Assembly (NCBI GenBank): GCA_038049695.1
Contig: CP142460.1
Span: 25,514,001 to 25,578,000, forward strand
Direction: 5' to 3'
Source of the DNA: Cinnamomum chago
Taxonomy: Eukaryota > Streptophyta > Magnoliopsida > Laurales > Lauraceae
Length of the DNA: 64,000 nt
A model generated the notes under the pieces. That model ran no database searches, was not told the DNA's origin, and worked only from the letters and a program-made list of their open reading frames with translations. Positions 33,413 to 44,712 of this stretch are shown piece by piece; position 1 is the stretch's first letter, and each line of letters starts with the position of its first letter. The translations under genes were made by a program, and so were the position numbers.

Positions 33413-36100
33413 AGGGTTACTCCATTTTAGGGCTTAACAACCCGGAGTTGATCCTTGCTAGATTTGAACCCTAGTGTTGTGATTTATTGCATATCTTTTA
33501 AAGATTTCCACTATGATTGAAAATTGATTTTTCCCTTGCCTCATTGCACCACTCTAAGACTTTCTCAAGTTATATCTTCTAGAGTTGGTGAGTCCTCAAA
33601 GTGATCTTTCAAGGACAACCTTTTCAAGGCTTTAGGTGAATTTTCAAAGGTAGACTATTTGAGTAACCTTAGGCCTTGATACCCCTAGACCAACCTTTGC
33701 TTTTTAGTTATATCTTTTTGTTGGTCATGTTACATTTGCATTTTGTTTCTTTAAAGTCACATCTTTTAAAATGCAATGTTTCTTTGTGATCATTTGATTT
33801 TGTCTTCATGAACTTTTATAGTTATATCTCATGGTTTTCAAAATCCCTTGGTTGCATTACTTTCATGATGGATTTGCATTTTGTTCATATAGTTATATCT
33901 CTTGTAGTGCATATCTATTCATGATCAATTGATTGTGATTACAAATGCTTTCATAGCTAGTTTTTCATGATCAATTGATGTTGGAAAATCATTTGATGAT
34001 TGTCATAGTTATATCCTTTTTGGAAATCAAATGATTTGAAGCAACTTTAGTTTTCCATTGATTTACAAGTTATATCTCTTGATATGGAAAATTTGTAAGT
34101 GTCTATTGTTTTTACAAATTGAAAACTTTACAATAGTACACTTCTTGTTTTTCAAATTCACTTGCTCTTAATTCTATAAATGATTCTTTGTTGGAATTTC
34201 ATACATTGAAGTGATTTGAAAAACTTTGGAAAATGTTCTAAGCTTTATTAGTTATATTTTTAGAAGCATTTTCCTTGAATTTATTTCCTTGTGCCTAATT
34301 ATGATTGTATCTTTTGAAAGGAAATAATTTTTACAAACAATTTGCATCTTTGCTCTTTGAGTTACATTCTTTATGCAAATTGATTTTGTTGTCTTACATT
34401 GCATGGTTGGATATGATTTCATTGATTTGCATGTTTGTGCCTAACTTGGTATATTCTCATTAATGCATGTTGATGAGTGTTTATGTGCTTTATAGTAAAA
34501 TCTTGTATTTGAGCTTTTTAAGTACATATGTGATTTTATGTGCTAAGTTCATTTGGTATAAACCTCATATCTTTTTCCATTGCATTGTAAGCTTAGTGCA
34601 TTTGCTAAGAGTGGAGATGTTACATGATAGCTTAATGAATCATTTTAGATGAATTGGAATTAAACCATTGTTCTTAATAGGTATATCCATTTATGTGGTC
34701 CATCTTCATCTTTATGTGATCCATGATGTCTCTCTAACTTCATACCTTCTTGTGCTTACATAGTTATATTCTTTATTGATGATTGGTATGAGTTAGATCT
34801 TGAATGTTGATTGATCCTCTCTATGCAAATGTCAAATCGTTCTATGTATGGTTGTGGTATTGATTATATTTGTTGAAACCATACTAGAACTCTAATCCAT
34901 CCTCTATGCCTTATAGTCATTTCTATTTGGATGGTTATGATGTTGATTCATGTACTTTCTCTAAATGATGTTATTCATATACATGTTTCAACTTCATAGT
35001 AGTGTTCTTAATCATATGAAACTCTTTGAAACCCATGTCTCATATTTCTATATGTTTGATGGATATCCTAGATGTTGAATTCATATGATTTTGACACTTT
35101 GAAAATTGCATGCATTACCAAGTAATATCTTTTTGCATTGCAATTTCTCTTGTTCATCACTATGCTCAATAGTTATATCTTTAAAAGTGATGAATATGCA
35201 TTTATGATGCTTGATGGAATTTTGTCACATTCTTGCTCTTTATCATGTTATCAAATTCAATTGGTTTCATTTGGTATAATGTTTGATTGATTTGATTTCT
35301 TGTGAATGTGATAAATCTTGTGTGCATTGGATTGAACTTGATAAGTAATATGATTGTTCCATGTCACACACCATTAGCATCATAATGTTCATGTTGCCAC
35401 CTCTTTTGCTCTCATAGGTATATCTCATGACCACCATGTTTATGTGTTCATAATATTGGTTGGTTATAGTTGAGGTTGGCTTCATACTTGAATTTCATTT
35501 CACTCATCTTGCACTTTAATAGTCATATTTAATGATTGAATGAAATGATTTTCAAAACTTTCATAGCATATGTTCTTCTTAGTTAAATTATTTGATGCTA
35601 TGATTAGTAAACCCCATTGCTTCATGGATAGCTCTAATTTGGATTTTTCCTAATAGGTATATCTTTAAATCCATTTTAGAGTGATTGATTTTATTAAGTC
35701 ATATCCTTAGATCTCAATTGGTATTCTTTGTTTTTCCAATTGATGTCCATGTTTGCTTTTCTCTTTGACCTTGCTTTCTTTTGGCAATTTGATCATATGA
35801 GCTTTATAGTTAAATGAATCTAATCCTTTCCTTGAAGTTGACCCTCATTGGTAAAACCATCTTCTTCTTGCATCTAATAGTTAAATCTTTGTCAAATGTT
35901 TGACAAAAGGAGAGAATGGATTGAGGGGGAGTGTAAACCTTCATAGGAAGTATTAGTTTTGATCAAATTGACCCTAGGATTGCCTTTGAACCCTTAGAGA
36001 CTACTACCTCACATGATAGCCTGTTATGGATTTCATCTTCGATTTCATTTGTTAACAGGTGCTACTAATGGTATTTTCCTTGTTTCATGTGTGTAGGTAC
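33413..36100 (+). other. Non-coding interior with a recurring AGTTATATCTT motif
   Basis: AT-rich, no coding frame of note. The motif AGTTATATCTT or close variants recurs on the plus strand at 33568, 33706, 33820, 33890, 34007, 34068, 34250, 34761, 35170 and, weaker, near 35416, 35655, 35697 and 35880. Neighbouring sequences differ, so it is not a simple tandem repeat. Confidence 0.7.
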
Positions 36101-36114
36101 CTTTGCAATTTTAT

Positions 36115-36502
36115 GGCAAAGGGGGAGAAATTATGCAAGTTCTCAAAAGGGTGAAGAGAAAGTCCAAGCTTCCAAAGGGGAGAGTTATGTATGATCTTCT
36201 ACAAAGGGAGAGAATGCATACCTTGCCAAAGGGAGAAAGAGGCATGGTCAAAGGGGGAGAGCTAATAGAAGAAAGAAGCTTGGAGCTAAAGAAGATGCTT
36301 GGATAAAAAAAAAGAAAGAAGAAAGAAAGCTTGAAGAATGATCAAGCACCAAGCATCATGAAGAATGAAGAGAAGAAAAGAGCCCAAGCTAAGATAAGCA
36401 TCCAAGAAGATTTCAAGCCTTGTCCAGCTGAGGGGGAGCTGAAGACGAAGTGTGTAATTTCAGTGGTGAGTGTGTTTGCCATCAAATTGCAAAGGGGGAG
36501 AT
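36115..36502 (+). promoter_or_regulatory. Array of polypurine-tract-like motifs ending at the true polypurine tract
   Basis: GCAAAGGGGGAG (36117), CCAAAGGGGAGA (36174), CAAAGGGAGA (36204), CCAAAGGGAGA (36227), TCAAAGGGGGAGA (36249), GAGGGGGAGC (36429) and GCAAAGGGGGAGAT (36489-36502). The last abuts the right LTR. Multiple polypurine tracts are known in SIRE-type Copia elements. A short frame across the array (36103-36306) is Lys/Gly-rich and I do not treat it as a gene. Confidence 0.7.
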
Positions 36503-38707
36503 TGTTAGGAATTTTCTAGATTGCAATTTGATGGATGCATATCATTCTAGCATCATTTGATTTACACACTTGCATTGGTTTTAAAGTAAACTTGAAATCT
36601 TGATTTATTCATGCATTGCTTTTAAGATTTGTAAAAGTATTGATTTATGCATGATTTGTTTTTTAATCTTGGATGCATTTGATTTAGAAAAGAGTTTTCA
36701 AGAAATCAAGCAAGCCTTTGTTTTAAAAGTTTTGAATCTTTTTAGGCTTTTTATGTCATGTTTTAAAAACCATTATAATCTTTAAAACATGTTTTCCAAG
36801 CTTGATTTAGTGGCCAAAAGGTCCCCCAAAGAAATAACTTTGAAATGGCAAAAGTTGGAAATTTTGTCAAAAAGGGGGAGTCCCGGCAGTGTCGCCGGTC
36901 GACCGAGAGGCAGGTCTCGGTCGACCGAGACAACTGCAGGCAAAAATTGCCTGGGAGCACCAACGGTCAGAAATATGACCGTTGTGTGTTCTCGGTCGAC
37001 CGAGGCCTGTTTGCCGGTCGACCGAGAACTAGCCGTTGGCCACTTTTCCCTATAAATATGAGTTCTTTCCCTTGCCAAAAGTTGGGAATTTTTAACCCCT
37101 CCTTGAGAGGATTTGAGGCATATCAAAAGGGAAAAGAACCAAGGGATGAAGGGGAAGATTAGGAAAGCTAAAGCTTGGATTAATGAAGTTAAACCACCAA
37201 GTAGGCTCTTCCTTTCTTAATCATATGTTTTCATGCTTTGTTTTATTTTTGGTAAATCATTTCTAGCATGATAAACTATGTTTGTGTTGTGTCCTTAACA
37301 TGTGTTATGTTTTGAGTTGATTTATTGTTTTGGATACAACACCATATGATTCAATTCAAGTAGTACTTAACTTTGGTAAATCTAAGTAGATCATGTTAAT
37401 GTAAAAACCTTTGAAATCATATGTAACATGATCCATATACTTGGTTGAATCTTTGGTTGTTGTTTTCCATCATAAGAAAATCACTTTCAAAACTATCTTA
37501 TGTTTTGGACTCAACCTCTTTACAAATCATATGTTTTCATGTTTTGTTTTATCATTGGTAAATCTTGTAACATGTTAATATATGATATGTTGTATCCTTA
37601 GCATATTCTATATTTTGAATAGATCTATTGTTTTGGATACATCACCATTGATTCATCAAAGTAGTACTTTATTGGTAAATCTAAGTAGATCATGTTAATG
37701 AAAGATGTAACATGATTCATATACTTTGTTGAATCTTTGGGTGTTGTTTTTCCATCATAAGAAAATCTCTCTCAAATGTATCTTATGTTTTGGATTCAAC
37801 ATGTTTACAAATCATATGTGTATTATTGTTTTAAAGTTTCACAACTTGCATCACTTTGATAGGTAAATCATTTTCAAGTTGTATTTATAATTACATATGA
37901 TTTGTCCCCTAATTTCAATCAAATCTATTTTTATGTTTTGAGCTTCATTGATGATTTGATTGACATCCCTATGCATCACATGTTTAGAGCTAATCCATTT
38001 CATACAACTTGTGTAACTTTGATATCATTAACAAGTTGTTACTTTTAACATGTGATTGCATCATATCCTCAATCATAAATGTGTTATGAGCTAAAACTTT
38101 CAAAAGCCTTAGGCTTACATTTATGAGCTTTCATTTTCAAAATGATTGAGGACCACACACACACACTTCATTTGTTTTCATCTTTGCATTCATAGTGTGA
38201 GTGTGTATTTGTATTTCACTTCCATATCCGCCTATTTAAGAGGCATTGTAATGAGCTAAATAGAATCTCCATCAAGTGTATGATAGACACTAATTAGAGA
38301 GATAACCAACCTTGTGGTTGAAGAGGTTATTGCTTAGCCTATAAAAGCATAATGTATAGGTTGATGTTAAGCCTTGAAAAACATCATTGTAAGGTTATTG
38401 CTTAGCCTTGGAAAGCATATTGTAAAGGTTATTGCTTAGCCTATTGAAAAGCATAAATAGTGGAAATCCGGTGGGGTGTTGGATCACAAGCCGGTAGTGG
38501 ATGTAGGCATTGAGGCCGAACCACTATAAATACTTGTGTGATGGTGCTTGCTTTGTGGTGATTGTTTTTATTAGCTTCCGCATATTGTTTGATAATCATC
38601 ACTTATGACTAGTTTGTTTTAAAGAAGTTAAAATTGTTAAAATTGGTCATAAAAGAAGCTCACCCTATTCACCCCCCCTCTAGGGTTCGGATCCCCATGG
38701 ACTTACA
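36503..38707 (+). repeat. 3' LTR of the non-autonomous element
   Basis: Same as 31195-33399 at offset 5,308 except that GGATCCAGGTGG (left) is GGATCCCCATGG (right), three clustered substitutions 14 bp from the end. I saw no other difference by eye. Confidence 0.93.
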
Positions 38708-40752
38708 CCATCTACATCCGACTGGAAATCAGAGTCTGTATACGCCAGTGGCGTTAGATCATCTGCTCGGTAGACTAGCATATAATCTTCCGTTCTCCAA
38801 AGATACTTGAATATATGCTTAACAGCTGTCCAGTGCATAGGTCCAGGGTTTGATTGATATCTGCTAACCATGCCAACGACAAAGCAAATATCTGGTCTAG
38901 TACACAACATTGCATACATGAGGCTTCCAACAGCTGATGCATATGGTACTCTCCTCATGCTTTCTATCTCCTCAGGTGTCTTCGGACATTGATTCCGAGA
39001 TAGTGGTACTCCATGTCTAGAAGGTAGCAAGCCCTTCTTGGAGTCATGCATGTTATACTTGACCAATATCTTCTCAATATACGAAGATTGGGATAAGGCT
39101 AACATCTTGTTCTTGCGATCTCTCAAAAGCTTGATCCCTAAGACATAGCTCGCCTCACCCAAATCCTTCATCTGAAATTGAGATGATAACCAAACCTTTG
39201 TAGACGACATCATGCCAACATCATTTCCAATGAGTAATATGTCATCCACATATAGGACTAAAAATGTAACCGCGTTTCCACTCCCTTTCTTATACACACA
39301 TGGTTCATCAATGTTTTGATCAAAGCCAAAGGATTTGACTGCCTGATTAAACTTGATGTTCCATGCCCTAGATGCTTGCTTAAGTCCATAAATGGACTTC
39401 TTAAGTTTACAGACCATGTTCTCTTGGCCACCAGCAATGAATCCCTCTGGTTGCATCATATAGATGCATTCGTCAAGACTTCCATTTAGAAAAGCTGTCT
39501 TGACATCCATTTGCCATATCTCGTAGTTATAATGACATGCGATGGCTAAGAGAATCCTTATGGACTTGAGCATGGCTACTGGCGAAAATGTTTCCTCATA
39601 ATCGATACCCTCTTTCTGAGTATATCCTTTCACCACCAGTCTTGCTTTGAAGGTTTCAACCTTCCCATCCACTCCTCTCTTTCTCTTGTAGATCCACTTG
39701 CACCCTATGGGTTTGATCCCTTCAGGTGCATCCACAAGTTCCCAGACTTGATTGGAATACAGAGAATCCAATTCAGATTTCATCGCTTGCTGCCACATGT
39801 CAGCATCTATGTTCGTTACTGCTTCATCGTAACTAGTAGGATCCTCAACCAGATCCTCGGAGTCTGTCATGAAAGACACTCCCAGGTATCTATCTGGTGG
39901 TCTAGTAATTCTCCCACTACGACGAGGCTCCGGAGTGTTAAAAGGAATGTCTTGATTTTCTACAATCTCAGGATCTGGCACAGATGTTGCAGGAGTTTCT
40001 GAAAGAATCTCCTCAAGTGTTTCTTTACAACCAAGCTCTTGGTGCATCATGCAATCATCCTCCAAGTATCTAGCATCAGTGCTGATAAGCACCTTTTGCT
40101 CCTTTGGATGATAAAAGATGCCTCCTCTCGTACCCTTAGGATACCCAATGAAGTAATACATTTCCGATCTGGGTTCTAGCTTGGTAGCTTTATCATTCAG
40201 TACATAAGCTGGACAACCCCAAATGTGGATATGTTTTAAACTGGGTTTTCGACCTGTCCACATTTCTTGAGGTGTCCTAGGTACTGATTTAGAAGGTACC
40301 AGATTCAAAATGTATGCTGCTGCTTCTAGGGCATATCCCCAAAAAGATATGGGTAGGGTTGCATGACTCATCATGGACCTTACCATATCAAGAAGGGTTC
40401 GGTTTCTTCTCTCTGCTACACCATTTTGCTGGGGTGTACCCGGTGCAGACAACTGAGACACAATCCCATGTTGTGTGAGGTACTCCTTGAACTCACCCAG
40501 GAGGTATTCGCCACCTCGATCAGATCGAAGAGCTTTGATATGTTTCCCTAGTTGTAGCTCCGCCTCAGCCTTGAATTGTTTGAACTTATCAAACGCTTCA
40601 GACTTGCGTCGCATTAGGTACACATATCCATACCTAGAGTAATCATCAGTGAAGGTGATGAAATACTCATAACCTCCTCTAGCTAGTTTGTTCATAGGAC
40701 CACACACATCAGTGTGAACCAATTCTAACAACTCCTTTGACCTCAGTCCCTT
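38708..40752 (-). pseudogene. Copia copy 2: integrase core, reverse transcriptase and RNase H start
   Basis: One long open frame (683 codons from 40731) with integrase core motifs HTDVCGP, ITFTDDYSRYGYVYL, LRSDRGGEYL and NGVAERRNRTLLDMVRSMM, then RT with WIYKRKRGVDGKV, FKARLVVKGYTQKEGIDYEE, IWQMDVKTAFLNG, LKKSIYGLKQASRAW and the catalytic YVDDILLIGND, then RNase H start YTDSDFQSDVDG at the insertion point. No internal stop, so decay is slight. It is cut from the upstream protease part by one stop at 40753 and from the rest of RNase H by the nested element. Confidence 0.9.
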
Positions 40753-41667
40753 TTAAGAGAATGACCTTTTGGTCATCTTTCCCATGAGACAAGATTCACA
40801 CTGAGGAAAAGGTTCGAGATCTAATGAGCTCAGAAGCCCATCCTCTACCAACCTCTGAATCCGTTTTAGGTTAATATGACCCAAACGTAAGTGCCAAAGA
40901 TAAGTGTCATTGGTCGAAGATACCTTCCTCTTGAGGGAAGATGAGCTTTCTAGTTGTACATTATGCAGTGAGGGAGCAATAGGATATATATAAAATAAGT
41001 TATCATGCATTCTACCGGAACATATAATATTTCCATCTCTACTGATATCAACACCAGAATGGAAAGAAACTGAATAATTAAATTCAATGAGTTTGGAAAC
41101 TGAAATTAAATTCTTCCTTATGTCCGGAACATAAATAACATTGTTTAAAACTAATATCCTATCATGCGGAAAATGTAAGGTAACTGCTCCCACTGCAACA
41201 GCCCATATCTTTGCTCCATTTCCAACTCTAAGGTCAAACTCCCCTTTCTCAAGCTTTTTCATTATCTGAAACCCCTGCAATGAATTGCAGATATGATTAG
41301 TGGCTCCAGAGTCTACTATCCAGGAATCAGTAGAATCAACCACATGACAGGTTTCAATGTAGTAGGAAAGAGATATACCTTTCTTATCTGAGCCTAGGAG
41401 CTTGGGACAATCTTTCTTCCAGTGACCTTTGAGGCCGCACTTAAAGCATTTCCCTTTGGGCTTTTCACCTGTGCCTTTGTCCTTCTTCCCAACATTGCCC
41501 TTTTTCTGTCCTTTTCCCTTACCCTGCTTCTTCTTGAACTTTTTCCCTTTCGGGTTGAGTTTAGAGGAAAACTGGGAAAAGTGAAGTTGGCCTTTAGGCT
41601 TCATGATGGCCTCTGCCGCCTGGAGTTCTTTCATTAACTCAGAGAGAGTCATGTCCATCTTGCTCAT
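40753..41667 (-). pseudogene. Copia copy 2: gag end, protease and integrase start, with a stop codon
   Basis: Same protein segment as 25167-26167 (zinc knuckle CFKCGLKGHWKKDCP, protease SWIVDSGATNHIC, integrase zinc region with CESCLMGK). It ends at TAA (plus strand TTA at 40753-40755) where copy 1 has a Glu codon. In the zinc region copy 2 has the expected CESC while copy 1 has CGSC. Confidence 0.88.
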
Positions 41668-42199
41668 GTTGAAGTTTGAGCTTGAACTGGTTGAAAGACC
41701 CCGGCAGAGTTTCGAGAATCATATCAGTCTGACTCCCTGCATCAATCTCAGCCCCTAGGATCTCAGCTTCATTGAAACAATCCATCATTTTGAGCATGTG
41801 CTCTCTGACAGGTGTTCCCTCAGCCATCCTAGAATTCATGATTGTCCTTAAAGCAGCTTGCCTAGCTGGCCTACTTCTGTCTGCGAACATCTCAGACAAG
41901 GACAACATGATATCTGAAGCTGTGTCCATTTGTTCATGCTGCGTTTGCAACACGTTGGACATGGAAGCAAGCATGTAGCATTTGGCCATGCTATTCGCCT
42001 TTTTCCATTTCTTTTCAGCCTCTAGCTGGTCATATGTAGAATAATCATCAATGGTAGGACAGGGTTCCGACAAAACATACTTGTACTCCTCAGCGGTGAG
42101 TACTATGTTAAGGTTTCTTTTCCAGTCTACGTAATTTGGGCCAGTCAATTTGTTCTCACGCAAAATACTCATCAACGGGCTAAAAGAATCCTTCCCCAT
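41639..42199 (-). pseudogene. Copia copy 2: gag, frame-shifted from pol
   Basis: Start at ATG 42199 (MGKDSFSPLMSIL). The translated frame is identical to copy 1 (26139-26699), including the loss of frame at HEQDGHDSL, just before the conserved MSKMDMTLSELMKEL block. Confidence 0.85.
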
Positions 42200-42549
42200 C
42201 TCTCTGGATATATATAACAAGTTATAATTAGACAGGTAGTATATATGTAACATGTATATTGTGCTTGTAATAAAAGGAAAAACATGCACAAGACTTTTTA
42301 CATTATTTAACCCTAATAATAATCTATCAGTGTCTCAACCTCCTCATAGACCCTCCATCGAAGGGATGGCCGAGCCTACAGTCACGTTGAGTTAAGGTCT
42401 GCTTATTTGGATCATCACTGTCTGGATACGCATATCCAGTGATAGTCCAATCACTGATTGGTTTGGCCTCATATGACAAACAACTCTAACTCCTAGGGAG
42501 AGGTCATTACCGTCTTATGTCAAGTGTATTACCATCTTTTATGAACGTT
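42200..42549 (-). other. Leader of Copia copy 2, truncated
   Basis: Identical by eye to 26700-27049 up to ATGAACGTT, where Tat pol sequence of the opposite orientation begins. The primer site, the 62-bp repeats and the outer LTR are absent. Confidence 0.8.
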
Positions 42550-43916
42550 TTCTTCGTCTGGACGCCCCACGAGATGCCTGGTTTGACCTTGAGGTTAAGT
42601 GCCACAAGTTGAATGTGGACCCTAACCACAAGCCGGTGATGCAGAGAGCTCACAGGACTGGGGTGCCGCAGACAGAGGCCGTGATCGAGGAGGTGGACAA
42701 GCTGTTGGAAGCCGGAGAGATCAGGGAAGTCCAGTACCCGACCTGATTAGCCAACACGGTGGTTGTCAAGAAGAAAACAGGCAAGTGGAGAGCGTGTGTC
42801 GACTTTACTGACCTCAACAAAGCTTACTCCAAGGATAGCTTTCCTCTCCCAAAGATTGACCAGATGATCGACACCACCGCTGGACATGCAAAATGAGCTT
42901 CCTTGACGCGTACCGCGGTTATCACCAGAGACCAATGTATGGGCCAGACGAGGGGAAGACTGCCTTCATAACGCCCAGGGGCACCTACTGTTACAAGGTG
43001 ATGCCGTTTGGGCTGAAGAACGCGGGAGCCACTTACCAGCGACTCGCCACCAGGATGTTCCAGGCTCAGCTCGGCAAGACTGTCGAAGTCTACATTGACG
43101 ATATGGTCCTCAAGCCCAAACAGGCGCAGAACCATTTGGAAGACCTGGCTCAAGTCTTCGATACTTTGAAGAGGTTCAAGCTTAAGCTCAATGCTTCTAA
43201 GTGCGCCTTCGGTGTCGGTTCCGGCAAGTACCTTGGAAGCTTGGTCACGCGCAAAGGGATCGAGGCGAATCCAGATCAGATCTCAGTCATTCTCAAAGTG
43301 CAGAGTCCCACCACTGCAAAGGAAGTCTAGAAGCTCACTGGCATGGCGGCCACACTGAATCGCTTCATAAGTAGACCTTTAGATAAGTGCCAGCCCTTCT
43401 TTCAGCTCCTTAGAAAAAATTTAAAATTTTAATGGACTCCAAAATGTGACCAGGCCTTGTAGGAACTCAAGACCTATCTCTCTTCACCCCCTGCTCTCAA
43501 CTCCGATACATGGAGAAATTTTGTACTTGCATTTGGCGGTCTCAGATCATGCGGTGAGCTCGGTCCTCGTGAGAGAAGAGGACAAGCTTCAAAAGCCAAT
43601 TTATTATACGAGCAAAACCCTCATTGATGCCAAGACCATATATTTACCTTTAGAGAAGCTCGTGCTGGCACTCGTCAGTGCCCCGCGCAAGCTCTCCCTC
43701 TATTTTCAAACTCACACCATAGTGGTTATTACGGAACATCCACTTAAATCTGTTTTCAAAAAGGCTGACTTTTCAGGAAGAATCTCCAGATGGGTTGTCG
43801 AACTGAAACAGTATGATATCCAGTATCAGCCTAGGACGGCGATTAAGGCCCAAGTGTTGGCAGATTTCCTCGTGGAGTTCTCTCCGAGTCCGGCACCAAC
43901 CCAGCTCGGCGCATGA
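42550..43916 (+). pseudogene. RT and first RNase H of Tat element 2, broken
   Basis: CHKLNVDPNHKPVMQRAHRTG, NTVVVKKKTGKWRACVDFTD and PLPKIDQMID lead into FLDAYRGYHQ, GTYCYKVMPFGLKNAGATYQ, the catalytic VYIDDMVLKPKQ and KCAFGVGSGKYLGSLV (43150-43250). Then KLTGMAATLNRFISRPLDKC and the RNase H part with YYTSKTLIDAKT and RISRWVVELKQYDIQYQPRT. Stops at 42745, near 42893, 43328, 43430 and 43448 and a frame change near 43500 break it. Confidence 0.85.
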
Positions 43917-43917
43917 G

Positions 43918-44712
43918 GCGTTCATGGACCTCGATGAACAATCTCGAGGCCAAGCCCTCACCCCAGTTTGGAGAGTCTTCGTCGACAGATCCTCCACTTC
44001 AAGAAGAGCCGGCACCGGAGTTGTCCTCCAGTCTCCAGAAGGGCTTGTCATTGAGCAGGCTTTGACCCTAGATTTCAAAGCGTTAAACAACGAAGCTGAG
44101 TACGAAGCCCTAATAGCAGGACTAAACAGAGCCAAAATCCTCGGAGCTCAACAGCTAGTGGTCTTCAGTGATTCACAGCTGGTGGCGAACCAGCTGACTG
44201 GGGACTACCAAGCTCGCGACGACAGGATGGCTGCTTACATAACCCTTGCAAAGAAGATGCTCTCTCAGTTCCAGACGGCTGAAATCAGGCAGATAGGCAG
44301 AGAGTCAAATTCTCATGCCGACACCCTTGCTAACTTAGCCGCTGCTGTCGAAGCAGGAAGGAGAAGAAACATTGAAGTAGGATCGTTGGCCTTGCCCAGC
44401 ATAGAGCTCCATCCACCTCGAGAAGTATTGTGCCTTGATCTCGGCCCGAGCTGGATGGACCCCATCATAGCTTACCTGAAGGACGACCAACTTCCCAAGG
44501 ACAGAAGCGAGGCTCACCGAATCAGACTCAAAGTAGCCTGGCTCTGGTTGTCTCCCGAAGGCAAACTCTACAGGAAGTCATTCACAGGCCCGTACCTCCA
44601 GTGTGTTCATCCAAGCAGGGTCGAGAACTTCCTTTATGAAACACACGAAGGGATCTGCGGGAGCCACATTGGAGGGAGATCTCTAGCCTACCGAGCTATC
44701 AGCCAAGGCTAA
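43918..44712 (+). pseudogene. Archaeal-type RNase H of Tat element 2
   Basis: Long open stretch: [69 protein letters not shown] and SNSHADTLANLAAAVEAG. The first motif reads DRSS where Tat elements usually have DGSS. It continues into the pre-integrase linker (LHPPREVLCLDLGPSWMDPI, SPEGKLYRKSFTGPYLQCV). A stop at 44710 (SQG*WW) follows. Confidence 0.8.

Larger units (their letters stand above)
31195..38707 (+). mobile_element. Young non-autonomous LTR retrotransposon (LARD-like), nested in Copia RNase H
   Basis: Left LTR 31195-33399, internal region 33400-36502, right LTR 36503-38707. Target duplication CCATC at 31190-31194 and 38708-38712. Primer site for initiator tRNA-Met at 33402 and polypurine tract before 36503. 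No gag, protease, RT or integrase motif in the 3.1-kb interior. The LTRs (2,205 bp each, offset 5,308) look identical apart from a small cluster at their 3' ends, so insertion was recent. The repeated CAAAGGGGGAG tracts and LTR size suggest derivation from the SIRE/Maximus Copia lineage; that is inference. Confidence 0.92.
25167..42549 (-). mobile_element. Ty1/Copia tandem array sharing one LTR, with a nested element
   Basis: Read on the minus strand: partial leader, gag and pol of copy 2 (42549 down to 38708), nested element (38707-31195), end of RNase H (31194-30748), polypurine tract, one LTR (30733-28732), primer site, complete leader, gag and 5' pol of copy 1 (26699-25167). Thus gag-pol, LTR, gag-pol share a single LTR, and both outer ends are truncated: copy 1 in integrase at 25167, joined to MULE sequence, and copy 2 in the leader at 42549, joined to Tat sequence. 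The overlap 25167-27049 versus 40667-42549 has no length difference and only about five substitutions that I saw. Confidence 0.88.

Noticed and set aside
36103-36306. Lys/Gly-rich 67-codon frame in the non-autonomous element
   Set aside because: It is produced by the polypurine-tract array and has no known domain.
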